Of a stretch of 64,000 bases of DNA, positions 43,093 through 52,231 are shown piece after piece; position 1 is the stretch's first letter, and every line of letters starts with the position of its first letter. This stretch comes from Microtetraspora niveoalba. Its GTDB lineage: Bacteria; Actinomycetota; Actinomycetes; Streptosporangiales; Streptosporangiaceae. The DNA is taken from NCBI RefSeq assembly GCF_001570405.1, contig NZ_BBYM01000012.1:1-64000 (forward strand). Direction: 5' to 3'. A program made the position numbers and the translations under genes. The notes under the pieces were generated by a model that was not told the origin of the DNA, searched no databases, and saw nothing but the letters and a program-made list of their open reading frames with translations.

Positions 43093-43692
43093 TCAGCGGG
43101 TCTTCTGGGGCGACCCCGTAACACGGAAGGTCAGGTGGGTGACCGCCGGTGATTCGACCAGCCTCGTGCGCTCCAGTTGGAGGCGGGGGCCACTGTCGAA
43201 GAGCCGAGTGCCGGCGCCGAGCAGCACCGGCATCAGGTGGATGCGTACCTCGTCTATGAGACCGGCCGCCAGGTACTGCCGAGCAACCTCCGCCCCGCCG
43301 ATCACGATGACGTCCTTGTCGCCGGCCGCCGCCCTGGCCTGTTCGAGCGCGCTCTCGATGCCGTCCGTGACGAAAGTGAAGGTCGTGCGACCCTTGACCA
43401 GCTGTTCCCGGGGGCGGTTGGTGACCACGAAGCACGGCATGCCGAAAGTGCCGTCGTCGCCCCACGGGCCTTCACCCACATCGAACGTACGCCTACCGAA
43501 GATGAACGCTCCCGTATCGGTGAACATCTCGGCAGAGATCTCGCGGTCTGTTTCGCTTACCGGGCTTCCATCGATGCCCAGCCAGCCGTGTAGGCGTTCA
43601 CCGTCCTCGCCCAAGGGGTGGTCGACGCTGACCTTCGGCGCTGCGGTCAAGCCGTCCAGCGACATGGTCATTTCCAGGATCAGTTTTCCCAT
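43093..43692 (-). CDS. Dihydrofolate reductase-family (RibD C-terminal-like) protein
   Basis: The 199-residue protein has MGKLILEMTMSLDGLTA, FIFGRRTFD, FVVTNRP and VIVIGGAEVARQYLAAGLID, all typical of the RibD_C/DHFR-like reductase family common in actinomycetes. It probably uses NADPH; the substrate is unknown and is not expected to be dihydrofolate. GGGGAG precedes the ATG at 43692. Confidence 0.85.
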   Translation of the reverse strand: MGKLILEMTMSLDGLTAAPKVSVDHPLGEDGERLHGWLGIDGSPVSETDREISAEMFTDTGAFIFGRRTFDVGEGPWGDDGTFGMPCFVVTNRPREQLVKGRTTFTFVTDGIESALEQARAAAGDKDVIVIGGAEVARQYLAAGLIDEVRIHLMPVLLGAGTRLFDSGPRLQLERTRLVESPAVTHLTFRVTGSPQKTR

Positions 43693-43974
43693 CGGTCTCC
43701 CCGGTTCGTGGGCTGCTCTGATGATGGCAGTCGCCTCCGACAAAAGCCTGACCACGAGGCGCAAGGACGACTGCTGTACAGCAGCCCGTACAGCAACGTC
43801 GTCTCACACGGGCACAGCCCACCGGTCCGCCTCCCCCACCTGAGCAGGCCGGGACACCGCCGACGAGTTGTCGCGGGCGCTCCTGCCAGGTGCAAGTGGT
43901 CCACAAGTGATCGAAACAAGGCTGCGGGTGCCGAGAAGAGCTGATGCTCTCGAATCGTGCGCCCAGGAGGATTG

Positions 43975-44373
43975 ATGACCGTGCCTCAGAGCGAGCCCGA
44001 GGACGAGCCCTTCGTGCCCGCGAGGCTCCGTGAGCCTGAGCCGCCGCCGGAGTCGCCGCCACTGCACCCCCGCACCCGCAGAATTTTGCGCAGCTTGCTG
44101 GTCTTCGTGGCTCTTGCCGTGGCCGTCGTGGTGGGAATCTCCCTGTCCACGAAGCGCGACTACCCGCGCGGGAGCGCCCAGTGCGTGGACACGAGATCGT
44201 GGCAGCCGGACGGCACGCACCTGGTCGTCGACCACCGCAAGTGCGCAGGCGACGACGGCGAGGCCGACCGCCGCTACCGCTGGAAGAACTCCCAGTCATC
44301 GGCCCATCGTGCCCGCAGGATCCTGGACGTGATCCGGGACATCGTGGACGTGTTCGACGGACGCCGGAGGTGA
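43975..44373 (+). CDS. Single-pass membrane protein of unknown function
   Basis: The 132-residue protein has a Pro/Glu-rich cytosolic N-terminus (1-35), one membrane helix (about 41-60: LLVFVALAVAVVVGISL) and an external part with two cysteines (CVDTRSW; HRKCAGD). CAGGAGG lies 4 nt before the ATG. I do not recognise the family. Confidence 0.6.
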   Translation: MTVPQSEPEDEPFVPARLREPEPPPESPPLHPRTRRILRSLLVFVALAVAVVVGISLSTKRDYPRGSAQCVDTRSWQPDGTHLVVDHRKCAGDDGEADRRYRWKNSQSSAHRARRILDVIRDIVDVFDGRRR

Positions 44374-44681
44374 TCTCGTCCCGGCGTTGTGATCGGGCGG
44401 CTCTGCGGACGCCGACGCGCATCCGGCGCGGGCGCCGGCCTTATGCCGTACGACGCTTCCGGCCTGCGGCCGGCTCGCCGAATGCCGCCTGGTGTACGGC
44501 CAAGGACTTGGGGCGAACACCGCGACCGTCCGTCCTCGCGGCGACTCCGCCTATCCGATTCCCCGGCGCCTCTACCGCGGCCTCGGCTTCAAGCCGCACG
44601 ACCGTACACGTACGTGCGCCAAAGCCGGTTAGTGGCGGACCCGGACGGCGAGAACCGCTCCTGTGACAGTGATCGCCTCGG
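44374..44681. other. Gene-free stretch
   Basis: About 308 nt between an orphan membrane protein gene and a VOC gene. Short open frames exist on both strands, but none has a ribosome binding site or recognisable motif. I see no repeats. Confidence 0.5.
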
Positions 44682-45029
44682 TCATCGGTGCGCCAGGACG
44701 TTGACCACACGGCCGTTCGGGTCCCGGACGAAGAACCGGCGCACTCCCCACTCCTCATCCTGGAGGGGATGCACGATCTCCGCGCCGCTCTCCCGCACGG
44801 CCGCGTAGGCGGCGTCCACGTCGTCCACCTCGATGCTCATGTCGGGGATGACGGGTGCCGTCTTGTCGCCGGTCATGACGCTGACCTGTGCCGTGGGAGC
44901 GGACGGAGAGGCGAAGGTCCTGATCCAGCCGAGGTTCATGACTTCCTCCAGGCCCAGGAGCCCGTAGAACTTCGCGCTCTCCTCCAGGGCTTCGGACTGG
45001 ACGTTGGGGACGATTCGGCGGACCGACAT
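44682..45029 (-). CDS. VOC-family (glyoxalase-like) protein
   Basis: The 115-residue protein is a single VOC domain: MSVRRIVPNV, ESAKFYGLLGLEEVMNLGWI, and FFVRDPNGRVVNVLAHR at the end. The metal-ligand set is incomplete at first sight (no obvious N-terminal His), so a binding rather than catalytic role is possible. GGGAGC precedes the ATG at 45029. Confidence 0.82.
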   Translation of the reverse strand: MSVRRIVPNVQSEALEESAKFYGLLGLEEVMNLGWIRTFASPSAPTAQVSVMTGDKTAPVIPDMSIEVDDVDAAYAAVRESGAEIVHPLQDEEWGVRRFFVRDPNGRVVNVLAHR

Positions 45030-45197
45030 CAACAGCTCCCATGAGTAGAAAGAGGATGTGCGTTTCGATCGTGTCGCCTGGCAGGGCCTCTGTGTTCCAG
45101 ATCCCGGGTACGCGACGGAATCCAACGAGGTCTGTACGGCGGAGGGTTCGGCGGGGGCCCGCACGAGCTTCGCCGGCTCCACTGCCCAGCCGCCGGG

Positions 45198-45845
45198 TCA
45201 GCTCAACCTCGGCGCCCGGCTGACGCAGCGTTGTTCTCGCATGAACCAGCTCGCCTCCAGCCGTACCCCGGTCATCGCCTCCACGGTGGCGAGGGCGGTG
45301 GGGTGGTCGGGGTAGGTCATGCCGTAGTCGCCTGCTTCGTCGTCCTCGTGTTTCTCCTCAGCCAAGGCCTGCAAGCCGTCCAGGTGCGAGTCCAGGGCCC
45401 GAGGGTTCTCGCCTCCGCAGGGGACGGACCTGTCGAAGTCGGGAATGCGGACCGTGGTGATCAGCCGTCCGTCCGCCGAGTAGAACAGCTCGTGCGCGTT
45501 GTTGACCAGCCACCAGAAGCCCCACGCCTGCGCGCCCTCTGTCAGCGCGGCCAGCACGTCCGGACGGCTGAAGCCGTAGGTGTTGGACGCGACGATCAGC
45601 ACATCGTCGCCGCGCTGCTCGAAAGCCGCGGCCCCTGAATCCCCCGCGAGCGGCAGCGGCGGGCGTCGCGTGACGGTTCCGGGGTCGCCGCCGAGCCGGC
45701 TCACCACATCGTCGACCGTCAACGGCGCGTCGCGTCCCCGCACCACGACCCACGCCATCGCCTCGGTGATGTAGGGATCCATCTGACGCAGCTCGTCCAG
45801 CAGTTCGTCGTAGTGGGCGACCATCACGCCGGTGACCGAACTCAT
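45198..45845 (-). CDS. DUF6461-like protein
   Basis: The 215-residue soluble protein has WVVVRGRDAPLTVDDVVSRL, ASNTYGFSRPDVLAAL, WWLVNNAHELFYSADGRL and DSHLDGL, the layout of DUF6461 proteins frequent in actinomycetes and sometimes next to polymorphic toxins. No toxin gene is adjacent. The ATG at 45845 follows AAGGGA at 7 nt. Function is unknown. Confidence 0.65.
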   Translation of the reverse strand: MSSVTGVMVAHYDELLDELRQMDPYITEAMAWVVVRGRDAPLTVDDVVSRLGGDPGTVTRRPPLPLAGDSGAAAFEQRGDDVLIVASNTYGFSRPDVLAALTEGAQAWGFWWLVNNAHELFYSADGRLITTVRIPDFDRSVPCGGENPRALDSHLDGLQALAEEKHEDDEAGDYGMTYPDHPTALATVEAMTGVRLEASWFMREQRCVSRAPRLS

Positions 45846-46288
45846 CCGAGATCCCTTCGCCGGAGCCGACCGGTTGGAATTGAGATCATCCTCCCATGCG
45901 CCGGGGGAGTCGCCGTCCATTGTTTTTCGAACCCATCGGCCGGAAGGGCCGTCCACAGCACGCCCGAAGAGAAGCTCCGGGTTCGATTTTCCCGGTGGGG
46001 GCCGGGCTTACGGCGTCGCGACATCGGCGATTTCCTCTGACACTTGTTTTCACCGTCGAGGGCGTCGCGTCCGGCCTCCGGGAGGAAATCTCCGTGCTGG
46101 CACGTATTCACTTCAGTCGTCCCCGGGACCTACCGTTCGGAGGTGGCACTCCCCTCGCCTGCCCGCGTCGGCCGTGCCGGTGGGGTACGCGGTGACGGGC
46201 ATCGGACCTCGTGGTCCTTCCCTTCCTTCCACCGGTGACGGGTGTCACGAATGACACGCCTCCGCCGTACCGAGAGGGGAGAAGAGGC
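45846..46288. other. Gene-free stretch
   Basis: About 440 nt of lower GC than the flanks, between the DUF6461-like gene and the lectin-like gene. No ORF with start signal or family motif was found on either strand. The last 60 nt should hold the lectin-like gene's promoter. Confidence 0.5.
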
Positions 46289-46873
46289 ATGAGCGGTCGC
46301 ATTCTCAGCGTGAAGTTCACGCGGATCCTCGCCGTCGTCATGATTCTCGCGGCCGGACTCGTCGTCCCCATGGCGACACCCGCGAACGCCTTACCCGCGG
46401 GGTACTTCCACCTTCAGGGGATCACGAGGGACAAGAAGGGCAGCCTCCGCACCATCGACGTGCAAATGAGCGACGGGACCATTCCCGGCTTCATCCGGTT
46501 GAACTGCTGCTCGTATCACAAGGATTCACAGTATTGGAAGGAGGTGTTCCCCAGGGTCGGCAGAATGGATGTCATCAAGTTGCAGAACAAACTGACGGGG
46601 CAATGCCTCGCGGATTCCGCTTCGCAAGCGCCCGGCGGCCTGGCCGTCGCTACTCTCCGGCCCTGCGGCGACGAAATCGCCCTGTGGCAGAAGATCTCGG
46701 TGCCCGGCAAGGGGACGGTGTTCCGGCGGACGCACCGTATGCCCTCCCCGTTCGCCGACACCCAGGTATGCCTGGGCAAAGACGGCAGATCCCCGGAGGT
46801 CCTCCTCACCGTTGTCTGCAGCGGTGGTTACACCGCCGACATGATCTGGCAGGCGAACTTCCTCTGGCGCTGA
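46289..46873 (+). CDS. Secreted ricin-B-like (beta-trefoil) protein
   Basis: The 194-residue protein has a Sec signal peptide (about 1-34, cleavage near ANA-L). Its second half resembles an R-type lectin repeat: KLQNKLTGQCLADSAS, LRPCGDEIALWQKI and QVCLGKDG...ADMIWQ. Paired cysteines may form disulfides. GAGGGGAGAAGAGG precedes the ATG at 46289. Sugar binding is inferred. It is shorter than a full three-lobed trefoil. Confidence 0.65.
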   Translation: MSGRILSVKFTRILAVVMILAAGLVVPMATPANALPAGYFHLQGITRDKKGSLRTIDVQMSDGTIPGFIRLNCCSYHKDSQYWKEVFPRVGRMDVIKLQNKLTGQCLADSASQAPGGLAVATLRPCGDEIALWQKISVPGKGTVFRRTHRMPSPFADTQVCLGKDGRSPEVLLTVVCSGGYTADMIWQANFLWR

Positions 46874-46921
46874 TGTCCGCGGTCAGCCCACAGGAACCGC
46901 GCGGTGCGGCGCCTTCGACCG

Positions 46922-47488
46922 TCATGGCCGCCAATCGGTGCGCTCGGCCCATTCTTCGGCGGCCACGATGACGAGGTCCACCACCGGGTCTTTCACGTCG
47001 GCGTAGGTGCCGACGTCGGGGGTGACCCCCGCCAGCAACCGCTTGAAACGCGCATAGGCCGCCACCGCCTGCGGTCGCGCTCGGAACCAGTCGCGGAACA
47101 GCAGGGCCAGGCGTTCGTTCGGTGAGCCGAGAAGCCTGACGTGCAGGTTGACGTCCGGCCCGGGGCCTCCACGCCGGATCCACAAGCGCTTGGTCCAAAG
47201 TTCTCGCGGGTCGTCGCGACCGGCCGGCACATGGTCGAAGCGATACGGCGAGAGCGTGAACCCCTGCGCCGCGAGGACGGGGGCGAACTCGCGTTCCGCC
47301 TTGTCCAGGTCCGCCACGCTCACCTGCAGATCGAAGATCGGCTTGGCGTCCATGGCGGGGATCGAGGTGCTGCCGATGTGCTCCACGCGCGACGCGGCGT
47401 CACCGAGGACATCTTCGATCGTCCGCGTCAGAGTCCGTCCTGCCGGCAGCCAGTCGTCGTGGTGCCGCTCGATGATCACATCCGCCAT
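46922..47488 (-). CDS. GrpB-family nucleotidyltransferase-like protein
   Basis: The 188-residue protein shows the GrpB (UPF0157) pattern: VEHIGSTSIPAMDAKPIFDL (about 36-55) and VNLHVRLLGSPNERLALLFR. The GS-x5-D core resembles minimal nucleotidyltransferases. The ATG at 47488 follows CGGAG; a TTG 18 nt upstream is possible. Function is unproven. Confidence 0.88.
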   Translation of the reverse strand: MADVIIERHHDDWLPAGRTLTRTIEDVLGDAASRVEHIGSTSIPAMDAKPIFDLQVSVADLDKAEREFAPVLAAQGFTLSPYRFDHVPAGRDDPRELWTKRLWIRRGGPGPDVNLHVRLLGSPNERLALLFRDWFRARPQAVAAYARFKRLLAGVTPDVGTYADVKDPVVDLVIVAAEEWAERTDWRP

Positions 47489-47725
47489 GCTCCGAAGAGT
47501 AGCCAAGCCTTCGGAATGCCTTCCCCCTGCCGAGCAGAGGCTCCGGGTTCGTCCCCGGCCGGGCGGCTGCTGGGGGTGACGTCGTTGTCAGGCGTGTGGG
47601 CCGAGGAGGGGTGGAAGGCCAAGGCCTCCGCTTCGTGACGACGCCGCCGGGCCGTGTGGTGGCGGCGGCGACGACGCTCGCGGTGGCCGAATCTGTCGTA
47701 CCCCTCTGCCACACTGGACAGCATT

Positions 47726-47881
47726 GTGATCATCTCTCCGCCCCGCCCAGACACCATCGCCACCGTCCTGCCCAGCGCCGACGGTGATGTCCTCGTCATC
47801 CCGTACGTCCTGCCCTTTCGCGTCCCCGCGGAGGCGCTCACCATGACCGTGGCCGAGTGGCTCGGCCTGGACACGCCCTGA
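47726..47881 (+). CDS. Possible 51-residue protein
   Basis: GTG at 47726 opens a frame that reads VIISPPRPDTIATVLPSADG then PFRVPAEALTMTVAEWLGLD. CACACT lies 10 nt upstream. The codon pattern looks coding (strong third-position GC), but there is no recognisable family and no ribosome binding site. Confidence 0.35.
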   Translation: MIISPPRPDTIATVLPSADGDVLVIPYVLPFRVPAEALTMTVAEWLGLDTP

Positions 47882-48041
47882 TCGGCGTCCATCGAGCGGC
47901 AGGCTGAGCGAGCCGGGTCGTTCGCGGGCGACGGCGATCAGCCGCCCGACCGACCCCGTCCCGCGTCCCGGCCCCCTGTCAGTCCCGGCCCCCTGCCATA
48001 CGGCTTGCGCCTCCACCAAGGGGAGATACGAGGCTGGGGGC

Positions 48042-48323
48042 ATGGACGGCGACGCGCTCTACTCGATCGGCGATCTGGCCCGGCGGACCGGGTTGACGGC
48101 GGTGGCCAGGCGCGGGTCCACACCTGAGGAGATCGATCTCATGCGCAGGCTGGCCAGGCTTTCCGAGGGCGAACGTCGGCGTCTGATCGAAGCCTGCTGC
48201 CGGTGCTCGGCTGGTTCATCACGGCCCTGCCCGCCCGGATGCCCGCCTAGCCCGGGTCACTCGGCGCAGCCTTTGGCCGCGCGTCTCGCGGCGGCCATCT
48301 GGTCGACGGTCTCGGACCTGTAG
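48042..48323 (+). pseudogene. MerR-family regulator with internal deletion
   Basis: The frame begins MDGDALYSIGDLARRTGLT, the start of a MerR HTH domain, and jumps at residue 19-20 to AVARRGSTPEEIDLMRRLAR and ERRRLIE. That is the segment normally found about 100 residues later in this MerR subgroup. The intervening wing and effector region are missing, and homology stops near 48191, followed by unrelated residues. This is an in-frame deletion followed by decay. Confidence 0.6.
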
Positions 48324-48847
48324 GCCGCCTGCGCCTGCTCGTCGGGGATGTACCTCCAGCGGCCGCCTTCGTACGCGAACTGATAGGTGAACGCGGAGAA
48401 CAAGTGGGCCACCTGGACGTCGGCGATGTCGCCGTCGAGCGTCACGCCCTTGATCTCGAACGGGATGTTCTCGGCGATCGGCCTGCACAGCTCGAACAGG
48501 CGCAGGTAGTCGTCCCGCGAGATCAACCTCCGCGCGTCGGCCGTCCAGGCGTCCCAGAACTGCCCGTACGCCCCGGACGAGTAGAGGTCCAGCGTGGTCT
48601 GGGCGGCCTGCCGGAGGCCGGCCTCGGTCCGTTCCTCGACGGCTCCCGAGGCGTCGGCGGGCGGGGGCGGTTCCTCCATCACGAGGTTCGGGCGGTCGCT
48701 CTCGCCGCCGTCCCCCCGGGCGACGGGCGGGGTGGCCGGCGGAGCGGCCGACCGCGGGTCGAGTACGAGCACGATCGCGAACACGGAGACGGCGATGATC
48801 GCGCCGGAGATGAGCGAGACGGCGATGGCGGCGAGGCGCGGCGACAC
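48257..48847 (-). CDS. Membrane-anchored protein with NTF2-like domain
   Basis: The 196-residue protein has an N-terminal membrane helix (about 5-28), a Pro-rich linker (30-70) and an external domain (LDLYSSGAYGQFWDAWTADA, FTYQFAYEGGRWRYIP) with the alpha+beta layout of NTF2-like/DUF4878 proteins. GTG at 48847 has GGAG 5 nt upstream. It overlaps the MerR remnant on the opposite strand. Function is unknown. Confidence 0.65.
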   Translation of the reverse strand: MSPRLAAIAVSLISGAIIAVSVFAIVLVLDPRSAAPPATPPVARGDGGESDRPNLVMEEPPPPADASGAVEERTEAGLRQAAQTTLDLYSSGAYGQFWDAWTADARRLISRDDYLRLFELCRPIAENIPFEIKGVTLDGDIADVQVAHLFSAFTYQFAYEGGRWRYIPDEQAQAAYRSETVDQMAAARRAAKGCAE

Positions 48848-49225
48848 GATGGCTCCACAACGATCAAGGGGGTGCGAGTGAGACGCACGAAACCACCGGA
48901 TGGTTCGCGACCCGCTGTCTGTTATCCACCCTGACCTCTCCGGGAGTGCTCGTCGAGGGCCTCCGCCGCCGTCGGGACGTTGCGAACCCGGCCACATACC
49001 AGGTGAGGGGAGCCCGGGAAGGTGTTCCGGTGACGGCTCGCCGTCTTCACGCGCCGTACGGCGGTGACCCGACGGCCGCGGGCCTCCGGACGGGAACCGG
49101 CACCCGTTCGTACGGCATCCGGACGGCGACCGGTCGGCCGCTGAAACCCGCGGGATGGGGGCGAAGGGTCAAGAGCTTGCCATTGGCCCCTTATGGAGCG
49201 GGCTGCCGTCACATAATGATTCGTG
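48848..49225. other. Gene-free upstream region of the glycosyltransferase
   Basis: About 378 nt with no convincing ORF. CATAAT/TAATGA at 49213-49219, 7-8 nt before the glycosyltransferase ATG, is the likely -10. Confidence 0.5.
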
Positions 49226-51037
49226 ATGGAGACGGAGAGTGAGTGCCCGGTCGACGTCAGCATCCTGGTGCCGACGTACAACTGCCGCGCGTATCTCGAC
49301 CGATGTCTCGTCTCGCTGCTGATCCAGCGCGTCAGTAAGGAGATCGTGGTCGTCGACGACGGGTCGAGCGACGACACACGGTCGCTCCTGGACCTCTACG
49401 CGGCCTACCACCCCGGTGTGATCCGGGTGGTCCACCAGGAGCATTCCGGCACTCCCGGCAGCCCGCGCAACCGTGCTCTCGCCCACGCGCGCGGGCGGTA
49501 CGTCTTCTTCTGCGACTCCGACGACTACCTGGGGCCGGAGGCGCTGAGCCGGATGCTCGCGGCGGCCGACCGCAACGGGTCCGACATCGTCCTCGGCAAG
49601 ATCGTCGGGCACGGTCGCCGGGCGCCGGAGTCGATGTTCCGCGAGAGCGCCGACCAGGTCACCCTGCTGGGGAGCACGGTCTACAACAGCCTGCTCTGTT
49701 TCAAGCTCTTCCGCAGGGAGATGCTCGACCGGCACGGCATCCGGTTCGACGAGACGTTGCGCGTGGGCGAGGACATGGTCTTCACCGCCCACGCCTACTG
49801 CCACGCGGACGTGATCTCGGTCGTGTCCGACTACGACTGCTACCACCTGGTCTCCCGTCCCGACGGCAGCAGCGTCATGCAGGAGCAGGGCAGCCGCGAC
49901 CCGCTCGCCTGGCTGCGGATGGCCCGCGTCCCCATCGGGCTCATGGCGCGGCACATCCCACCCGGCCCGCTTCGCGACCATCTGCTGCTGCGGCACTTCA
50001 GGCTCGACGTGTTCGACCAGCTCGGCGCTCCCTTCCTCGCCGCGGACGAGGCCGACCGCGAGAAGATCGCGTTCGAGGCCGCCGACATCTGCGCCGAGTG
50101 GCTCACCGAGGGCGTGATCGAACGGCTCGGCGCGGCCGACCGGATACGCGCCGAGTCCCTGCACGACCTCGACCGGCTCGTACGGCTGGCCCGCGTCGAG
50201 ACGGCCACCCTCCACCACCGGCTGACCGCGCTCGAATGGGACGGAGACCGCCTGATGATCGGCGGGCACGTCTCCCTGGACGGCTTCGAGGGGGACGCGT
50301 CCCTCCTGCTGCGCGAGCGCGCCTCGCGCAGGGAGAGGCGCGTCCCGATCACCAGGGTGGCCGACCTGTTCAGCGTGTCGATCCCGGTGGCCGCGCTGCC
50401 GTCGGGGATGTGGGACGTGTACGCGGCCGTGGACTGCGAGGGCGTGCGCAGGCTGGCCCGGCTCGGGAGCGAGCGGGCGCCCGGCGTGGACCGTCCTGAG
50501 CCGCGTTTCACGTGCGGGGTAGTCACCCTGCCGTACCTCACCCGGCAGTACGGCAACCTCAGCGTCGACGTCGGCGGGCACCTGGCCCGGGTCCCGGTGT
50601 CCGTACGGCTGGCGGGGGCGGGCTGGGGACGCGACGGGCTGCGCGTGGACGGCGTGGTCGAGGTGGCCGGCGAGCCCGCCGCGGTGGCGGTGCGCCACCT
50701 GGTCTGGCGGGAGCGGCGTTCGGGGCGGGAGTGGCGGGTGGCGGCCCGCCCCACGACGGTGAGGGCGTTCCGGGCGGTGACACGATGGCCCGCCGCCGGC
50801 ACCTGGGACTCCTATCTGGAGCTCGACGTGGGCGGACCGCCCGTCCGATTCCCCGTCAAGATCGGCGACCTGGGGCGACTGCCCGCCCTCGCGACCTGGT
50901 GGAGCGGCCCGGTCCGATGGAGCGCCCGGCCGTACGCGACGGCGGTCAACCGCCGGCTCAGCGCCTCGGTGCGCGTCGTCACCCCACTCACGTACTTGCG
51001 CACCGTCCTGCGTAGACTCCTCCGCGGAAATCGCTGA
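49226..51037 (+). CDS. Family 2 glycosyltransferase with C-terminal accessory domains
   Basis: The 603-residue protein starts with a GT-A domain: VSILVPTYNCRAYLDRCLVS (11-30), VVVDDGSSDDT, and the DxD-like FFCDSDDY. A catalytic base segment, RVGEDMVF, follows. Residues ~330-570 form two beta-rich repeats (LMIGGHVSLDG, WDVYAAVD; VDGVVEVAG, WDSYLELDVGG) like those after the catalytic domain in wall-polymer transferases of the TarS/TarP type. It may decorate a cell-wall glycopolymer. It appears monocistronic; the next gene, cbiM, has its own promoter. Confidence 0.8.
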   Translation: METESECPVDVSILVPTYNCRAYLDRCLVSLLIQRVSKEIVVVDDGSSDDTRSLLDLYAAYHPGVIRVVHQEHSGTPGSPRNRALAHARGRYVFFCDSDDYLGPEALSRMLAAADRNGSDIVLGKIVGHGRRAPESMFRESADQVTLLGSTVYNSLLCFKLFRREMLDRHGIRFDETLRVGEDMVFTAHAYCHADVISVVSDYDCYHLVSRPDGSSVMQEQGSRDPLAWLRMARVPIGLMARHIPPGPLRDHLLLRHFRLDVFDQLGAPFLAADEADREKIAFEAADICAEWLTEGVIERLGAADRIRAESLHDLDRLVRLARVETATLHHRLTALEWDGDRLMIGGHVSLDGFEGDASLLLRERASRRERRVPITRVADLFSVSIPVAALPSGMWDVYAAVDCEGVRRLARLGSERAPGVDRPEPRFTCGVVTLPYLTRQYGNLSVDVGGHLARVPVSVRLAGAGWGRDGLRVDGVVEVAGEPAAVAVRHLVWRERRSGREWRVAARPTTVRAFRAVTRWPAAGTWDSYLELDVGGPPVRFPVKIGDLGRLPALATWWSGPVRWSARPYATAVNRRLSASVRVVTPLTYLRTVLRRLLRGNR

Positions 51038-51068
51038 TACGAGCCGTTCGATCGCTAATGCGAACCAT

Positions 51069-51096
51069 TTGCAACTGCTAGGCCATGTCCTAAAGT
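51069..51096 (+). promoter_or_regulatory. cbiM promoter
   Basis: TTGCAA (51069-51074), 16-nt spacer, TAAAGT (51091-51096), 30 nt before the ATG. TTGCAA equals one half of the Nur box as I recall it (TTGCAA-N5-TTGCAA), but the second half is absent. No cobalamin riboswitch fits in the space. Confidence 0.5.
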
Positions 51097-51126
51097 TGTG
51101 GCAGTCGCGCATTTCGGAGGCTTGCC

Positions 51127-52149
51127 GTGCATGTACCCGATGGGTTCTTCAATGCTCCCGTTTCCGTCGCGGCAGGAGCCTTCGCCGCCGCCGGTGTGGC
51201 CGTCTGCCTCAAACGCGCGCGAAACGAGCTGAACGACCGCACGGCCCCGATGGCGGGCCTCGTCGCGGCGTTCATCTTCGCCGTCCAGATGCTCAACTTC
51301 CCCGTCGCCGCCGGCACCAGCGGTCACCTGCTCGGAGGGGCGCTGGCCGCGATACTCGTCGGGCCGTACACGGCGGTCCTGTGCGTGGCGGTGGTCCTGC
51401 TCGTGCAGGGTTTCTTCTTCGCCGACGGAGGGCTCACCGCGCTCGGCATCAACATCACCCTGATGGCCGTCGTGACCTCGGTCGTCGGCTGGGCCGTCTT
51501 CCGCCTGATCACCCGGGCCGCGCCGCGCAGCCGGGGCGCCGTGGTGGCCGGCTCGTTCGTCGCCGCCGCGGTGTCGGTGCCGGTCTCGGCGCTCGCCTTC
51601 ACCCTGCTGTTCTGGATCGGGGGGACGGCGCCGATCGACGTGGCGGCGGTGGCCGCCGCGATGGGCGGCGTACACGTCCTGATCGGCCTGGGCGAGGGCC
51701 TGATCACCGCGCTGACCGTCAGCAGTGTCCTCGCCGTGCGGCCCGACCTGGTGTACGGCGCGGCCGGGCTGCGCCGCAACCTGGTGCTGCGGACCGCCGA
51801 CGGCGAGGTCCCGGTCGAGGAGCCCGCGCCCGCCCCGAAGGGCGGCCTGCGGCCGATCCTGGTCGGCGGCGGGCTGATCGCGGTGCTGCTCGCCGGGGTG
51901 GTCTCCTTCTACGCCTCCGGCTCCCCGGACGGCCTGGAGCGGGTGGCCGCGGACAAGGGCTTCAACGCGGGCGAGCAGGAGAGCGGCGTCGCGAACTGGC
52001 CGCTCGCCGACTACGCCGTCAAGGGCGTGGAGAACGAGCGGCTGTCCCTCGGCGTCGCGGGCGTCGCCGGGGTCGGGCTGACCGTCGTCGCCGGAGGGGC
52101 GGTCTTCTACGCGGTGCGGCGACGCAACCGGGTGAAGGCCGACGCGTGA
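51127..52149 (+). CDS. cbiM: CbiM-CbiN fusion, cobalt/nickel ECF transporter S component
   Basis: The 340-residue protein starts MHVPDGFFN, the conserved metal-binding N-terminus of CbiM/NikM (Met1, His2). It has about six membrane helices to residue 220. A linker leads to a second part with a membrane segment, SGSPDGLERVA (PDGLE motif of CbiN/NikN) and a last membrane helix (about 305-328). CbiM and CbiN are thus fused. Together with CbiQ and CbiO it forms an ATP-driven Co2+ or Ni2+ importer. GGAGG lies 8 nt upstream of the ATG. Confidence 0.93.
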   Translation: MHVPDGFFNAPVSVAAGAFAAAGVAVCLKRARNELNDRTAPMAGLVAAFIFAVQMLNFPVAAGTSGHLLGGALAAILVGPYTAVLCVAVVLLVQGFFFADGGLTALGINITLMAVVTSVVGWAVFRLITRAAPRSRGAVVAGSFVAAAVSVPVSALAFTLLFWIGGTAPIDVAAVAAAMGGVHVLIGLGEGLITALTVSSVLAVRPDLVYGAAGLRRNLVLRTADGEVPVEEPAPAPKGGLRPILVGGGLIAVLLAGVVSFYASGSPDGLERVAADKGFNAGEQESGVANWPLADYAVKGVENERLSLGVAGVAGVGLTVVAGGAVFYAVRRRNRVKADA

Positions 52150-52231
52150 AAGGCGTCCTGCCCGCCGCAGGCACCAAGGCCGCGCCGGAAGCGGTCGAAG
52201 CGGCCGGACGTCCGGAGCGGGCGGCCCGGCC

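Noticed and set aside
51038-51126. Cobalamin riboswitch upstream of cbiM
   Set aside because: The space between the predicted transcription start and the ATG is only about 25 nt, too short for one.
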